A DNA stretch of 64,000 bases from Erpobdella octoculata (GCA_963978895.1 OZ022238.1:21082732-21146731); one strand, 5' to 3'. Shown: positions 25,849 to 38,322, numbered from the stretch's first letter. Notes: generated by a model from the letters alone, not told the origin. Made by a program: numbers and translations.

Positions 25849-26860
25849 CTAGTGGACTTACCCGGCGTTGCTAGGCGTTTTCAGAGGTTTTTTATCATTT
25901 TTCTCTCTTGCTCCCTTTTCCTTCCCCGCTAGCTCTCCCGTTTCCGTTCCCGCTTGCTCTCCCGTTTCCGTTCCCGCTCGCGCTCATTTTTTCCCCACTC
26001 TTTCATAACTTATTTTAGCCCATAAAACGTAAAATAGATTTGCTCAAAGTTGCTTGAAGCCTTCAAACGTTGTTACGTAAACAAAATTTGAATTTTATTA
26101 CGCAATTACCTTCGATGGTCGTACATAGGAACTTTTGGCCTGGAAAGTTAAGAAGGGGTAAAAGTTAAGAAGATTTGGACTCCTTCTCCGATCCCCCGGC
26201 TCAGGGGGCCAACAAACCTTCCGGGCCAAAAGTGCCTATACATGATAATTGCATAAGTTTGCGAAGCACTTTTACAATTGCGTAACAGGCATTACTTGCT
26301 TCCCAGTCTTCCATAATGTGACCGATTGCGCGTTATTACAAATTATAAGGGATGTCACGGGTAGTTCTTTTTGGAATTTTCGTGTTCGTGTTCGGGTTTG
26401 TGAAACTAGAGTTTTGGGGTTCGGGTTTGTGAAACTAGAGTTTTGGGGTTTGGGTTTGTGAAACTAGAGTTTTGGGGTTCGGGTTCGGGTTTGTAAAACT
26501 CGAGTTTTCGGGTTCGGGTTTGTGAAACTCAGGTTTTCGGGGTCGGGTTCGGGTTTGTAGTTTTAAAAAAACCGGGTTCGGGTTCGGGTACTGGTTTATG
26601 ATTTCAAATCCCTGGATTGATTTTAAATTTACCTAGTGTATATACATATACAAACGAGAGCGATCAATTCATCTATTGGACATTACACGTATTGAATAAA
26701 CTCTAACAAGTTATTTTATTAGCTTTCCAAATAATGTGATTTCTTTGGCCGAAGGAGGCTTAATTGTTTTATTTCGATCGCGGATCGGTCCGGCCAGATA
26801 ATCAGGCGGATTAGTGGTCTAGCTTACACACTCACCAATAAAATGACATATTTGTGTTAT
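25849..26860 (-). repeat. Helitron array unit 6, partial
   Basis: Identical to the other units until about 26853 (AATAAAATGACATATTT), then diverges. The TA tract and the 5' terminal part are missing. Confidence 0.8.
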
Positions 26861-26936
26861 TTGTTACGCAAAGGTGATAATACAAAACTTGTATGGCTTG
26901 CGATTAGTATAATACGTTACCTCTTAAGTTATTCTG

Positions 26937-27405
26937 CTTTATTAATTTTTTTTCGCGGGTCGGTCCGGTCGGGTAATCAGGCGGATTAGTGTTCTAGCTT
27001 ACACATTTGGCAATAAAATGACTGTGACGCATAGATCATTTATAGACTTTGCCATTTAAAGTTTAGGATTATGCAAGATTATCTTTATAACAAAGGGTCT
27101 TTGTTATATCAAAAAATCTTTGAGTATATGAATGAATAAATATAAGGTAAAACTGAAGTAAAAAGTTTAGCGGGAGAGAAAACGGGGAATTAAACGGGAG
27201 CTAGAGAAAAACGATAAGAAAACTCTAAAAACCCCCGCTCACTCACCCGATCCGCTCATTTTGTGACGGATTTCAATTTTTTTTACTATATTTGATTCCC
27301 CTTGACTCTCAAGGTTGTGTGAAAATTTCATTACGATTGGATGAATGGTGTAGCAATGCATAAAGGACATACATACATACATACATATATACAAACATTC
27401 TATTC
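26937..27405 (-). mobile_element. Older diverged Helitron copy next to the array
   Basis: 26937-27025 is a diverged copy of array sequence (CGCGGgTCGGTCCGGtC, then TAATCAGGCGGATTAG). 27225-27405 is the Helitron 5' region on the minus strand (complement of CTCATTTTGTGACGGATTTC, CTTGACTCTCAAGGTTGTG, GGATGAATGGTGTAGCAATG). It is followed by CATA repeats. It looks like an older member of the array family. Confidence 0.65.
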
Positions 27406-28130
27406 AGCGAACACGTTGCAAAATTGGTCAACACCAGTTACTACCATCTACGACAGATGAGGTCAGTTCGCAAATCCCTCACGGTCGATTCTTCGCATGC
27501 ACTTGCCCGCGCTTTGATCTTGTCTAGACTTGATTATTGTAATTGTCTACTCAGTGGAATACCGGATCTGTTTATGAGGCGGCTTGATGGTGTCATGCGT
27601 GCCACGGCTAGGCTGATTCTCCGATTGCCTCGATACGGTCATGTCACTAAAGCGATTCACGACCGACTACACTGGCTGAACATGCAGGCGCGTATCGACT
27701 TCAAGCTATCTCTCACTGCGTACCGATGCCTCCATGGTTCTGCGCCGTCATACCTCTCCGGTCTGTGCATTCCGGTGACTCAGTTTCCTGGCCGATCTCA
27801 CCTTCGCTCGGCTTCTTCCGGTCAGCTTCTTGTTCCTTCCTGCGGAACCAGGACGTTTGGACCGAGGGCTTTTGCAGTTTCTTGTCCAACTACCTGGAAA
27901 AATCTACCGATTGAACTTACCGATCCGGCGTGTGTTGATAGCGTTTATGTTTTTAGAAAACGACTTAAAACTCATTTTTTTCTTCGCATGACGAACGGAT
28001 ATTGACCCTTTTTGTTTCTGATGTGTGATTCTGTTCGTTCGTTTATTTTGGCACTGCCGCCTCGTGCTCTGAGAAATTTTTCTTTTTAGAGAGCACGTTA
28101 AATAAATAAATAATAATAATAATAATAATA
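27406..28130 (+). pseudogene. CR1/L2-type LINE 3' end
   Basis: The ORF at 27424-28005 is the C-terminal part of a LINE ORF2 after the RT palm: YYHLRQMRSVRKSL, ILSRLDYCNCLLSGIP, ATARLILRLPRYGHVT, LHWLNMQARIDFKL, AYRCLHGSAPSYLSGLC, RTFGPRAFAVSCPTTWKNLP and a closing FRKRLKTHFFL. The order is the classic CR1/L2 tail. The 3' UTR ends in GTTAAATAAATAAATAATAA repeats. The catalytic RT part is missing (5' truncation). The frame is clean over 193 residues. Confidence 0.88.
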
Positions 28131-28136
28131 ATTTAT

Positions 28137-28274
<138 letters not shown>

Positions 28275-28277
28275 TTA

Positions 28278-28440
28278 TAGTTCCCGTTCGCTCACCCGCT
28301 CCGCTCCGCTCATTTCGTGACGGACTTCAAATTTTTTTTCTCTATATTTGGTTCCCCTTGACTCTCAAAGTTGTGTGAAAATTTCATTACGATCGGATGA
28401 ATGGTGTAGCAATGCATACATAACATACATATATACATAC
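28278..28440 (-). mobile_element. Helitron 5'-end fragment
   Basis: Complement of the shared Helitron 5' region (CTCATTTcGTGACGGAcTTC, CTTGACTCTCAAAGTTGTG, GATCGGATGAATGGTGTAGC), ending in CATA-type repeats. It lacks the last few bases of the terminus. Confidence 0.65.
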
Positions 28441-28492
28441 ATACATACATACATACATACATACATACATACATACATACATACATACATAC
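28441..28492. repeat. (CATA)n, insertion target of the MITE
   Basis: About 13 units. The same repeat resumes after the MITE (29629-29724), so the MITE landed inside a CATA array. Confidence 0.9.
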
Positions 28493-29622
28493 TAGAGATG
28501 GGAATCGAACCGAATTGGAACCAAACTTTTCGAACTCGAACCCACATTTTAGCATTTCGAACCGAACTCGAACGAACCCAAATTTTCATGCACCGAACTC
28601 GAACCGAACTCGAACCCAATGACGGTCGAACTCGAACTGAACTCAAACCCATTAATGGTCGAACTCGAACCGAACTCGAACCCATTAATGGTCGAACTCA
28701 AACCGAACTCGAACCCAGTTAAAACATCATCTGAACAAAATTAAAAAAAGCCAACCTAGAAAATTAAATGACAATATTGGGCCAAGCTTTTTAATATCAC
28801 TTATTTGATTATTTTTCATTGCTTTTTCATCTATGAAAAAGAAAAAACGGACCAGCGTTATTTGTTTTGTTATTGTTTTCATTGTTATAAGCGGCGGCAT
28901 TTCTATCCAATAATTTATAATGGATTGTATCATTGTTTCTTTTCCATCGAAAAAACTTGATATAGCGAAAGTTAGAAGTGATTGTAAAAACTTTGATAAG
29001 CTGGTGTCTCAAAATCAGGCGCGATTAGTAGATGCGACATGGACAAAGAGTCCTATTTGGAATAGTTTCAAGTGTGTTTGCCTTTTGAAGATGGTAAAGA
29101 TGAAATGATTAAATTTAAATTATGTCTATTAAGCTATTATAACATTCAAAGTCATTACAGTTTGGGACTATAATTATAGTGTTATTTAAAATATTTTTAT
29201 AAGTATGGTGCTATTTAAAATACTTTTATTTTTTACATTTACTTTATTTGCATTCAACAGATTTTGAAAGAGCAACTAATATTTTTAAAATGCAATTACA
29301 ATTTCTGATTTGTTCTTATTTTAAATAATGTTAAAATAAATGTACCTATTATTTGTGTATTAAAAAATTGAACTGAACTCAATCAATAGTCATCACATTT
29401 CGAGCTAAACTCGAACAAACTTTAACTGGTCGATTACATTCGAACTCGAATAAAAGTCGAACCGAACTCGAACCCCACAGCAACCGAACCCGAACCGAAC
29501 TCGAACCAAAAATGGACCGAACCCGAACCGAACTCGAACCCAAAGAGGACCGAACCCGAACCCAAAAATGATCAACCGAACCGAACTTGAACTTCTAATT
29601 TTGGGTTCGATTCCCATCTCTA
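28493..29622. mobile_element. hAT MITE, GAACTCGAACC family, copy 1
   Basis: The terminal inverted repeat is TAGAGATGGGAATCGAACC. The flanks are ATACATAC (28485-28492) and ATACAAAC (29623-29630), an 8-bp duplication with one change. Both subterminal regions are arrays of CGAACTCGAACC motifs (28505-28710 and 29400-29600). The AT-rich middle has only a 62-residue frame (28920-29108), which may be a truncated N-terminal finger region but has no clear motif. A second member is at 52512-53333. Confidence 0.85.
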
Positions 29623-29628
29623 ATACAA

Positions 29629-29734
29629 ACATACATACATACATACATACATACATACATACATACATACATACATACATACATACATACATACATACAT
29701 ACATACATACATACATACATACATGCAAACATTC

Positions 29735-29779
<45 letters not shown>

Positions 29780-29802
29780 TAGATATAGATATATATATAT
29801 AT
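29629..29802. repeat. (CATA)n then (TA)n
   Basis: About 24 CATA units (29629-29724) and a TA tract (29738-29802) with a short GATAGATA part. Confidence 0.93.
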
Positions 29803-30212
29803 AAGGTTAAAGTTTGTTTTTTTCCGACGCCAAAACCAATGAAGGGATTTTCACAAAATTTGACATAGTAAACATTTGCCACCTTTGCAATGTTTTGATA
29901 AAAGAAAAATATTTTTTAGTGTTTTTAGAAAATTAATTTAAAAAAATATTTTCGTCTATTTTCGTCTATGCTATTATATCGCAGCTTAACAAGTTGAGGG
30001 CTACCGCGCTGTCTTTTTATTCTATTGCTTCAGGCTGTTGACGATCTCGGGTTCTCAAAATCAAAAATGAGTGTTCCGAAGCTCTATTGTGATTTTCTTT
30101 AATTTTTTAATTATTATTGTTGTGTATCTATTAAATTGTTTCGTTCGTTGCGTGTCAGATTACGTTATAACTATAACCAAGCGGGTAAGCGCCGGTAGTC
30201 GAGGCCAGAAGC
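29803..30212. other. Unassigned stretch
   Basis: It starts TATATAAGGTTAAAGTTTG with a phrase (CCAATGAAGGGATTTTCACA) typical of mobile-element 5' regions, but I cannot classify it. From about 30128 it shares a ~90-bp unit with 30568-30655. Confidence 0.35.
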
Positions 30213-30405
30213 GGTAAAATCAATCAATCAATCGGTTGAATTTGTACCGCTCGGTCACGAACTTATTAAATAAATAAGTTTTAAGTCCCCGACGGAAAAC
30301 TGTGAGAGAAGTAGATTTACTAAGAGAAGTTGGAAGAGAGTTCCATAGAAAGGGACTAGAGTAGGAAACAGAGCATTTAGCGAAAGAATGCTTAACAGAA
30401 AAGTA
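30213..30405 (-). pseudogene. Very short CR1-type LINE 3' end
   Basis: The minus-strand trace LWNSLPTSLSKSTSLTVFRRG then LKTYLFNKF is the LINE ORF2 extreme C-terminus, with one frameshift. It ends in an ATTG-type tail (complement of TCAATCAATCAATC at about 30218). Both sides match the two halves of a local repeat unit seen uninterrupted at about 30640-30720, which fixes it as an insertion. Confidence 0.7.
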
Positions 30406-30857
30406 CCAAATGATTCTTTGATTAATTAATAAAGATGTACATATTTTCTAAAGGTTTAGGATTATGGTTAGGTTTAATTTTAATACGGCACTGTCGGTAC
30501 AATAGCAATTTTACCGATTGCAACCACGACGAACCGCCGGGGCAATATCCGCGACCGTCAGATTATTTATTAAATTGTTTCGTTCGTTGCGCGTCAGATT
30601 ACGTTATAACTATTGCCAGCTGGTAAACGCCGGTAACCGGGGCAATAAGCGGTAAAAGTGCTATTGTTTCGTTGGTTTGTCCAAAACAATTGATTCTTCG
30701 ATTAAATAATAAAGATGTAAATATTTTCTGAAGGTTTAGGGGTTAGGGTTTAAGTTTAATACGGGACTGCCGGTACAGTAGCAATTTTACCAATTGCAAC
30801 CACGACGAACCGCCGGGGCAATAGCAGCGATCGTCAGATTATCATTATCGCTCTAAC
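30406..30857. repeat. Local direct repeat, two diverged units
   Basis: AAAGATGTACATATTTTCTA (30431) and AAAGATGTAAATATTTTCTG (30711) start two copies, each followed by AGGTTTAGG, GGTACAaTAGCAATTTTACC, and GACGAACCGCCGGGGCAATA. The spacing is about 280 bp. Confidence 0.7.
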
Positions 30858-30865
30858 CTCCAACA

Positions 30866-31837
30866 CAGGGGTTCCCATCCAGTGGTGCTTGCACCCCCAG
30901 GGGGTGCGAGATAACATTTCAGGGGTGCGAAACTTAACCACCAGGGAAAAAGGGGAAAAAAACAGTGACTCTTTCTTAAGTTACCCAACATAACAATACT
31001 GAAATACGGAAAACGGGGTGGAAGTAAAATGTTACAAATTATTAACTTAATAAAACTATGATTTCAAACCAAGGTGCTTTAAAAATCGTTTACAAAGATG
31101 TTTGAATTTAGCTCTAATATTCAGTAGAATAATCACAAATACAAATATTTACCTTTGAGAGACTTTTATATATGTAGAACTGACACTGCACTTTTATACA
31201 CTTGTTTAATCATTTTGGTTGCTATTGGAAACAAAACGGCAAAAACATTGAAATTAAAGGTGGTTATTTTTTGACAACAACTCATATTAAAATCAAGCTC
31301 AATCTGCTTTAAAATAATATATTTTCTTATTTTATCACATGAATCAAGCGCAGAACGTATTAAATTTATTATATGCCATATTATTTCACTAAAATACTTT
31401 ATTTGTTATAAAATATTGATAAAAAATAAACGGAACTTTTTTAATGAATTTAAATTGTGGAATCTGGGTTTTTCATAATGGGTTGAAAAAACTCGCAATG
31501 TTCAAATTTGGTGTGAGTAATTTTTACATGTTACACAGATTTTTGACAGTTTTTACTGATATAAACATATTTTCGGCTGGTTCGAGTTGTTTCGCAAATT
31601 TACAAAATTTTCAAAATGGCATTGAGAAATTTATGGTACAACTTTATGAATTATGAATCCTGGCAAGGAGAAATAAAAAATTTGCATTTTTTCTGAATTT
31701 AGCTTGAATAAATATGCTGCTCAAATCTAATATAATTTTGTCCTACGAGATATTATTAATATTACTTTTGTAGGGGATGCGGGAACATACTAAAACTTTT
31801 CTAGAGGGCGGGACACAGAAAAGGTTGGGAACCCCTG
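30866..31837. mobile_element. hAT MITE with CAGGGGTTCCCA ends
   Basis: The 972-bp element has terminal inverted repeats CAGGGGTTCCCA (left) and TGGGAACCCCTG (right). The flanking octamers are CTCCAACA (30858-30865) and CTCTAACA (31838-31845), an 8-bp duplication with one change. CAGGGGTTCCCAA-type ends are known for several hAT families. The inside is AT-rich. A 70-residue frame at 31444-31656 has no recognisable motif. Confidence 0.85.
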
Positions 31838-31845
31838 CTCTAACA

Positions 31846-32290
31846 GATATTATTTTGTGCTTTACAGACTTAAATAAAATAAAAAAAAATTGAAATTTTT
31901 TTGTTTGTATGTCTAATTCAAAAATAAGTGGTAAAGCTTTACGTTTTTTGTTTCGTTCGTTGCATTGCACGTGATTGTAAACGTAGAGGAATATGCTTTC
32001 TAGCGATTCGTAACGTTAAAGTCGATGTTATTTATAACACAATATTTCTCGAATTTATTTTAACTTTATTATTCTTCCTTGTATATAATCTTTCACTTGA
32101 CTCTAAACTGAATTATCTCACTTTGTAGAAGTTCGCCCGGTTCTAACAAATCTTTTGTTAATTCCAATTTCTCTCTGCAGCACGTCTTTTCAAACTTTTA
32201 TTATCTCTCGAACAGTCAACTTTAACACACTGTCTAAATTCTCAAAATTCATACACAAAATAATATTTCTAATTGTAATATTAACTAACC
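31846..32290. other. AT-rich stretch, no gene seen
   Basis: No motif supported. Confidence 0.4.
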
Positions 32291-32296
32291 GGAAAA

Positions 32297-32298
<2 letters not shown>

Positions 32299-32382
<84 letters not shown>

Positions 32383-32460
32383 TCCTAGATAAGAAAATAA
32401 TAAACACACACGTACACACACGCACGCGCGCGCGCGCACACACACACACGCACAAATATA
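32299..32460. repeat. (TA)n and (CA)n/(CG)n microsatellites
   Basis: TA tract at 32299-32378, then mixed CA and CG repeats at 32402-32452, including a run of alternating CG that could form Z-DNA (inference). Confidence 0.9.
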
Positions 32461-32680
32461 CATACATATATATAAACACATATATATATACATATATGAC
32501 TTATTGTTTCAACATATCCAATCATTATAAAATGCACACATAATAAAATAAAAATACACAAATATCACAAAAATACGTAAGATGAATCATCTTCATCTTA
32601 CAGTGATTACGTTATCAGATTATCATTGCAGAGAGGAGATCCAGTATTAATAAATAAATCAAAAAATTTATTGTTCTCTA

Positions 32681-33125
32681 ATGGCTCCAAAGAAAAAGTC
32701 AGCTCTTGGAAGAAAGACCCCAATTTCAAAAAGAATGGCTGCTGCCAGGTCAAACAAATCAGTTGAACAAAATCAGATTAGGTTGGAGGCTGAACGACTG
32801 AGGTAAGTAATTTTATGTAATTTTAATTTATTTTATTCTATCAATTAATTTTGCATTGCATTAAAAAATGTTTCCTTTTGTAAGTAATTATAATTTATTT
32901 TTGTTTTCCTACGTAAAATAGAGCTGCCGCACGCCTTGCTAAGGAAACAGAAAACAGATCTACTTTGAATACTGTGCACAGCATTCCGCTACAGTCCACC
33001 TAAGCCACATTGGGAAGGCTCTTAAACTTAATGGAGGAACAGAAAATGAATTCTGTCGTCAGAAAAATTAAACTGCCTCAACATGGAAAACCATTAGAAA
33101 CATGTAAAACTTTAGAGATGTCTTA
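32681..33125 (+). pseudogene. Two-exon Helitron-type N-terminal ORF with GT-AG intron
   Basis: Exon 1 starts ATGGCTCCAAAGAAAAAG (about 32681) and encodes PKKKSALGRKTPISKRMAAA and VEQNQIRLEAERLR. A 119-bp intron runs from GTAAGTAA (32803) to AAAATAG (32921). Splicing keeps the frame: E-R-L-R-A-A-A-R-L-A-K-E-T-E-N-R-S. Repeats of the kind (A)ARxxETxENR, rich in Arg, Glu and Ala, are typical of the N-terminus of Helitron proteins. The ORF continues for a short way (LNLMEEQKMNSVVRKIKLPQ) with a stop before it, and then ends. A host gene cannot be ruled out. Confidence 0.5.
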
Positions 33126-34197
33126 AGCCCTCGCATTCGCATTCGAGTCAAGAAATGTGCAATTTAATTTACCAGCCTGGGATTTCCAATTTGGATATCA
33201 TTGATGCTTAAGTTTGAATTTGTCAATGTTTGAACTGTAATTCATATGTGATGGGACAAAATGCGTTCAAAGTTTACACTATAATTTATGCGAGACAAAA
33301 TAGCTCTCTATACAAAACGAAAGAAATACCAAAAAGAAATAAGTAAAGATAAAAAATAAATTTTTTAAAGAAATGCTTTTGAGTTGAGCCGTTTATATCT
33401 CATTAATTCAGGCGTCTATATAGTCTTTGGTTAGGGTAACTTGACCAAATCCCAGCCATTGACCAAAATTGAGCCACTTCTTTAATCCCGTTTTTAGTTC
33501 GATTTTTAAGTTTTTAATTATGAATACAACTTTTTTCTTAATTTAAACAGCACATCTAATCTATACATGCATTACTTCCGGTCTTTTGTTGTGTACAATT
33601 TAAATTAATCGGCGTCAATATTTATCTACAAAATCAGCAATTTTCGGTCAAAATTTCACATCAACATCGAATCAAAAGATATCATATACATTATATACAT
33701 AGATTAAAATTTATATGAGTATTTTAAAATGACAAAATATAGTTCAACTTTACAATTTATATATTTATATTGCCTATAATAATTTAGTAAGTTCGTTAGC
33801 ACTGCTTTTTCAATGATCAGCAGAATGCCCATAATCCGGCCGTATTTGAACCTAAATCCAGCCATAGACCGAAATTAGTTCAAATTAGGTTCAGAGTCGC
33901 CGAATTGAGACCAACATATCATACCAGCATGTAATAGTATTATCATAGAGTATTATAATATAATAATTATATTATATTAGTAAGTTTTACTTAAGTAGTT
34001 AATTAAATAACTAATTTCATAAATAGATTAATTAATTTAATTAATAAATAAATTAATTAAATTAATCAATCAATAAATTAATTAAATAAATAAATTAATA
34101 AATTAATTAAATAACTTATTTCATAACGTAAGTACATATGTTATTCCTAACTTGGTCAAAATATTTTTACTATATATAATTATATTGAATTTGTAGC
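33126..34197. other. AT-rich stretch, no gene seen
   Basis: Contains AATTAATT-type low complexity at 33960-34140. Nothing else supported, though it may be the body of the decayed Helitron. Confidence 0.4.
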
Positions 34198-34500
34198 ATG
34201 TCTAAAGTCAAGAAAGTTACAAAGAAATCCAAGTTCAACGTGGAACATACGTGAAGTGGTCAGAAGAGACGATGGTGCAAGTTACGGACCATACTGTTTT
34301 AGAATCAGCGGTCAAATATATCCTAGAGCCAACGACGGATCTAGAATTTTCCGGTGGTGGACGATCTAACCAAACGTCGTGATTGCGATGTTAAAATCAA
34401 AATTTCTGAAGGGATGGATCAAGGACATCTAATCAAAGAATATGATGCTGTTTCCACAAAAATGTTGTTTATGAAGAGATATTCATTTTTTAATTAATAA
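34198..34500 (+). pseudogene. Helitron-like N-domain remnant
   Basis: One frame reads GASYGPYCFRISGQIYPRAND (about 34274-34337). This resembles the Helitron_like_N domain signature in which G-P-Y-C-F-R-I-x-G-Q-I-Y-H appears. A second frame, 34400-34500, gives ISEGMDQGHLIKEYDAVSTK. Multiple frame breaks. With the exon pair at 32681 it could be one decayed Helitron gene on the plus strand. Confidence 0.5.
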
Positions 34501-34749
34501 AAAAAAATTTTTTAGATTATTTTTATGGAGATATTATTTTCTAATTGTTAATAAAACTATTTTTAGAGTTAAATATTTTTTTGTTTTTTTTAAGCCTGTC
34601 GTCCGACCGGCTTTGAAACTAGTTCGACGTTTCTTATATTCCTCTTATTTTGTGAAATCAAAAATTTTGTCGTCTGTCTTTTTAATTGGGACGGCCGTGG
34701 CGTGTCGTTCATTTCGATCATCATGACTTCTATTTTTATCTGGATTTGA

Positions 34750-37260
34750 TGTGGGATTAATTTCGAGAATTTGCAAACTTATAGTATCTTATTGTCCTAT
34801 TGCTCTTACTGCTCAAAACGAACTGTATTCCATTAAAAATTTTGTTTTTTTTTGCGTGTGCTCTGCTCAGTTAAACATTGTATATGTTAGTTCGGAGAGT
34901 TTAACATGCTTGAAATCAACTAGACTCTGCATTTCATATCTAATATTAGTATCTATAAAGTGATTTTGGACTCCACCAATGTGTGAATTTTCTCACGCGT
35001 GATAATATCTTAGACCTAATACTCTCAGACGACCCATGGTTTCTTGATAGTCTCAAAATTTCCTGTCTACTTTCTACTAGTGATCACAACTTGATTACTT
35101 TCAAAGCCATTGACAAGATATATAGCTTATTTCCTAACCAATTCAAACCTTTTTTCTTCAATTTCAGCAAGGGTAACTAAAGTAATTTAAATTCATACTT
35201 ATTGCACTTAAATTGGGACTATTTCTTGCAATTCTGTTCCAGTGTTGATGAATGCCAGAATGTAGTCAAATATTAGTTGCTTAAGGCTGTTAGAATCTTT
35301 GTACTTATTGCAAGACCTCACGCCTCTCTTGACCGACTTCAAGGCATCTCCAGATCAATGCGCTTGCTCTTCAGAACCAAACTTCATTATTAGAAACAGT
35401 GTAAAAAACCTCCAAAACAGAGGTCTACTAAGTCAAATTTATCAAAGTTTTAAAAAATGTACTATTTTGGCTAAACAAAAAAAATCAACCATGAATTGAG
35501 TCTCATCGCTGGGAACAGAATTAGGAAATTTTACAGATATGTCAATAACAGGATATTTTCTCATTTTACACTCACTAGCTTAACGTCAGCTGATAGAAAA
35601 TCTACTTAAGATCATGTCGAAAGTGCCGATATTTTCGATAGTTATTTTGCAAGTGTTTTTCAGGATTCCGCTCCGGCCTAAAAGCCTGAACTGATAAGCA
35701 TCTTGTCAATACACTGATCACTATAATCATCATTGTAGTCAAAACCCTCAGGAATCTCAAAAATTCCTGTTCTGCTGACCCGGATGGTTTACATAACCTC
35801 CTTTTCAAAAAATGTGCACGTGGCTTGGCGACTCCATTGTGTCACATTTTTGACATATCTTTCAAAATCACAAATTGCCTAAGGAATGGAAACAAGCTAC
35901 ATTTTACCAATTTATAAAAGGGGTCCTATTAGTCACCCAGCCAACTACAGACTTATTTCCATTACTTCATCTTGCTGTTGTAAAATGGAAAAATTATCAA
36001 TAATGAAATTCTCTTCTATCTTCATCTTCACAACCTTATCAACCAGCCTCAACATGGGTTTCTGCATTCCAAGTCTATTTGCATTAATTTATTAGAGAGT
36101 GTTCAGGTATGGTCGGTCGCACTACAGAATCGCCAAAGAACGGATACCATCTAATTTGATCTCCGTCTTTCATATCAAACGCATTCATAAACGTCAAGCT
36201 TATGGCATTGGTTGCAATTTGCTTGCTTGGCTAACCGACTTCGTACGCAACACGTCCAGTACCGCGGAGCGCTTTTCGTACCATCGAATGTTCTAAACGG
36301 TGTGTTTCAGGGCAGCGTTCTAAAACCCACCCTTTTTCTCATCTATTTCAATAATGCACTGAACAATATCGATGGTAAATCTGTCTCTGTGAACGTTTTT
36401 GCGGTTGAAGTTAAATTTTATTTGTGCTCCAACATGGCTACCACCGATCTACAACAGGCTACAACTTATGTCACTTCTTGGAGCATAAAATGGCAACCAA
36501 ACCTAATTCTCAATCATAATGTGTTCTGTCTGTCGGGATGGGAATGCGACAGCTCTCGTTTCCTGATACTTCATCAAGAATCATCAACTGGATATTGTGA
36601 GACAGATGAGGGACTTGGGAGAGGTTGACAATAGTAACCGTACATTCAAAAGTCACATTAACAACATAATTCATTCTGCTTCTACTCGATCACAATTAGC
36701 TTACATTCAAAAGTCACATTAACAGCATAATTCATTCTGCTTCAACTCGATCACGATTTATCCACAGGCCCTTTGCATCCAAGGATCAATTTTTACTGGT
36801 TAAAGCTTTTTGCGTGTATGTTAGGCCACAATGGAATTATTGTTCTCCCATATGGAACCCTCATCATAAATTATTGATATAGAGAATTGAGAAAGCCCAA
36901 AAACGTCTTACTAAATCAATCCCTTTGCTCAAACAGGAGACTTACTTAACGCGTCTCAGAATCCTCAAACTTCAGATTCTAGAGCACAGAAAACTTTTGT
37001 TGCACCCCTGTTTGTACTACAAAAAGCTACATGGAATCATAAACACTGACCTAGCAGAGCGCTTCCACCTTTCTGAGTATCAAGCAACAAGGGGTCATTG
37101 CTATGAACTACAAGCCAATTTGTTCTCCGTCGATGTCAAAAAATAGTTTTCTCTAACCAGATCGTTGCTGCATGGAACTCTCTACCTGAACATGTTGTAC
37201 TAACGAGTACCTTTTTTAGATTAAAGTGCCTTGTTGCTCGAGTTGACTTATCTCGGTGTC
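34750..37260 (+). pseudogene. Decayed CR1/Jockey-type LINE
   Basis: In order and in several frames: endonuclease end (NILDLILSDDPWF and TSDHNLI, 35003-35100), linker, RT fingers (ILPIYKRGPISHPANYRLIS, about 35895-35960), RT palm (VFQGSVLKPTLFLIYFNNAL, near 36300-36365, where relatives have GVPQGSVLGP), a degraded FADD region (VFAVEVKFY) and the C-terminal block RIEKAQKRLTKSIPLL then TYLTRLRILKLQILEHRKLL (36876-37000). The catalytic Asp pair is lost (AVEV). A ~75-bp direct duplication lies at about 36635-36760. Confidence 0.78.
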
Positions 37261-37647
37261 TGTCCATTATTTAAACTGTACAAAAGGGATAGTGATTATT
37301 CTCTTCAATCTGTTTACATTATTCTGATTTTGTTTGCGTTTTCTTTTTTTCTGCTGCTTTTTGATCTCACTTGTTAACTTGAATCGGTTTCTGTCCGTTA
37401 TTTAAACTGATAGTGATTATTATCTTCTATCTAATAACATTATTCTGATTGTGTTTGCGTTTGCGTTCTATTTTTTTGTTGCTACTTTATATAATAAATA
37501 AATAAATTCAGACCATTAACATTAATAGATTTAACAAAGTAGAAAAAATACCTTTATATTTTTATTTCTTCCAATTCCAACATCATATTCATATTTTACA
37601 CAGTTGAAGAGAAATAAGAAGCGAATAATTTTGATTTTAATAACAAA

Positions 37648-37715
<68 letters not shown>

Positions 37716-38322
37716 AGTAAAAATAACCATTGATAAATAGAACCAATCACTATAAAAAATACATCAAACTAATAAAAATATTTAAAAAACTCATAAAACT
37801 TGTTAGGTGACTCATTCACTTTACACATCCATACATGCATAATTTTTTTATTAAACTTTATATTTCTATTTTTTGCGAGTAACTTAGTGTAATTGAATTT
37901 CTTGATTTTTTAGGAAAACGCCACTTTGTGATGTTCAGGTTTAAAATGAGCAAATCAAAAAAATTAGAACGCCAGTTATAAAGAACTGAGAATTTGTAAC
38001 ATCCTCTGAGAAGCATCGCTTAGCAAAGGCCAGTTTTCTGGCAGTGAAAGTTCAAGCAACGCGTTGTAATGGCGTAGGTTGTTTATGTTAACCGCATAAA
38101 TTTCAAAGCTAGTAACTTTTGGTTCCAACATTTAAAACCTAAAATAACTAAGAACATCGTGTTCAACTTCCCAAAATCTATCATCATGAGTTTTTTCACA
38201 GCACCAAAGCCAATCCGAGAAACGTGTTGTTTTCAATAGATGTTGCATATCTTTAATTTCATCAATTCATTGGAAGTCAATTAAATGAACGCAAGAGAAA
38301 TTAATTAAATTTTTGTTTAAGT
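37261..38322. other. Unassigned stretch with a (TA)n tract
   Basis: (TA)n at 37652-37711. GTTATTTAAACTGaTAGTGATTATTaTCTTCwATCT is present twice (about 37263 and 37396), a local duplication in the LINE 3' UTR. 37850-38320 has no feature that I can name. In particular I do not see the missing 3' end of the LINE at 40007. Confidence 0.45.

Noticed and set aside
27726..27914. ORF overlapping the LINE C-terminus
   Set aside because: Shadow frame of the LINE ORF at 27424-28005.
31444..31656. 70-residue ORF as a gene
   Set aside because: Lies inside a MITE, has no recognised domain, and AT-rich MITE cores often have such frames by chance.
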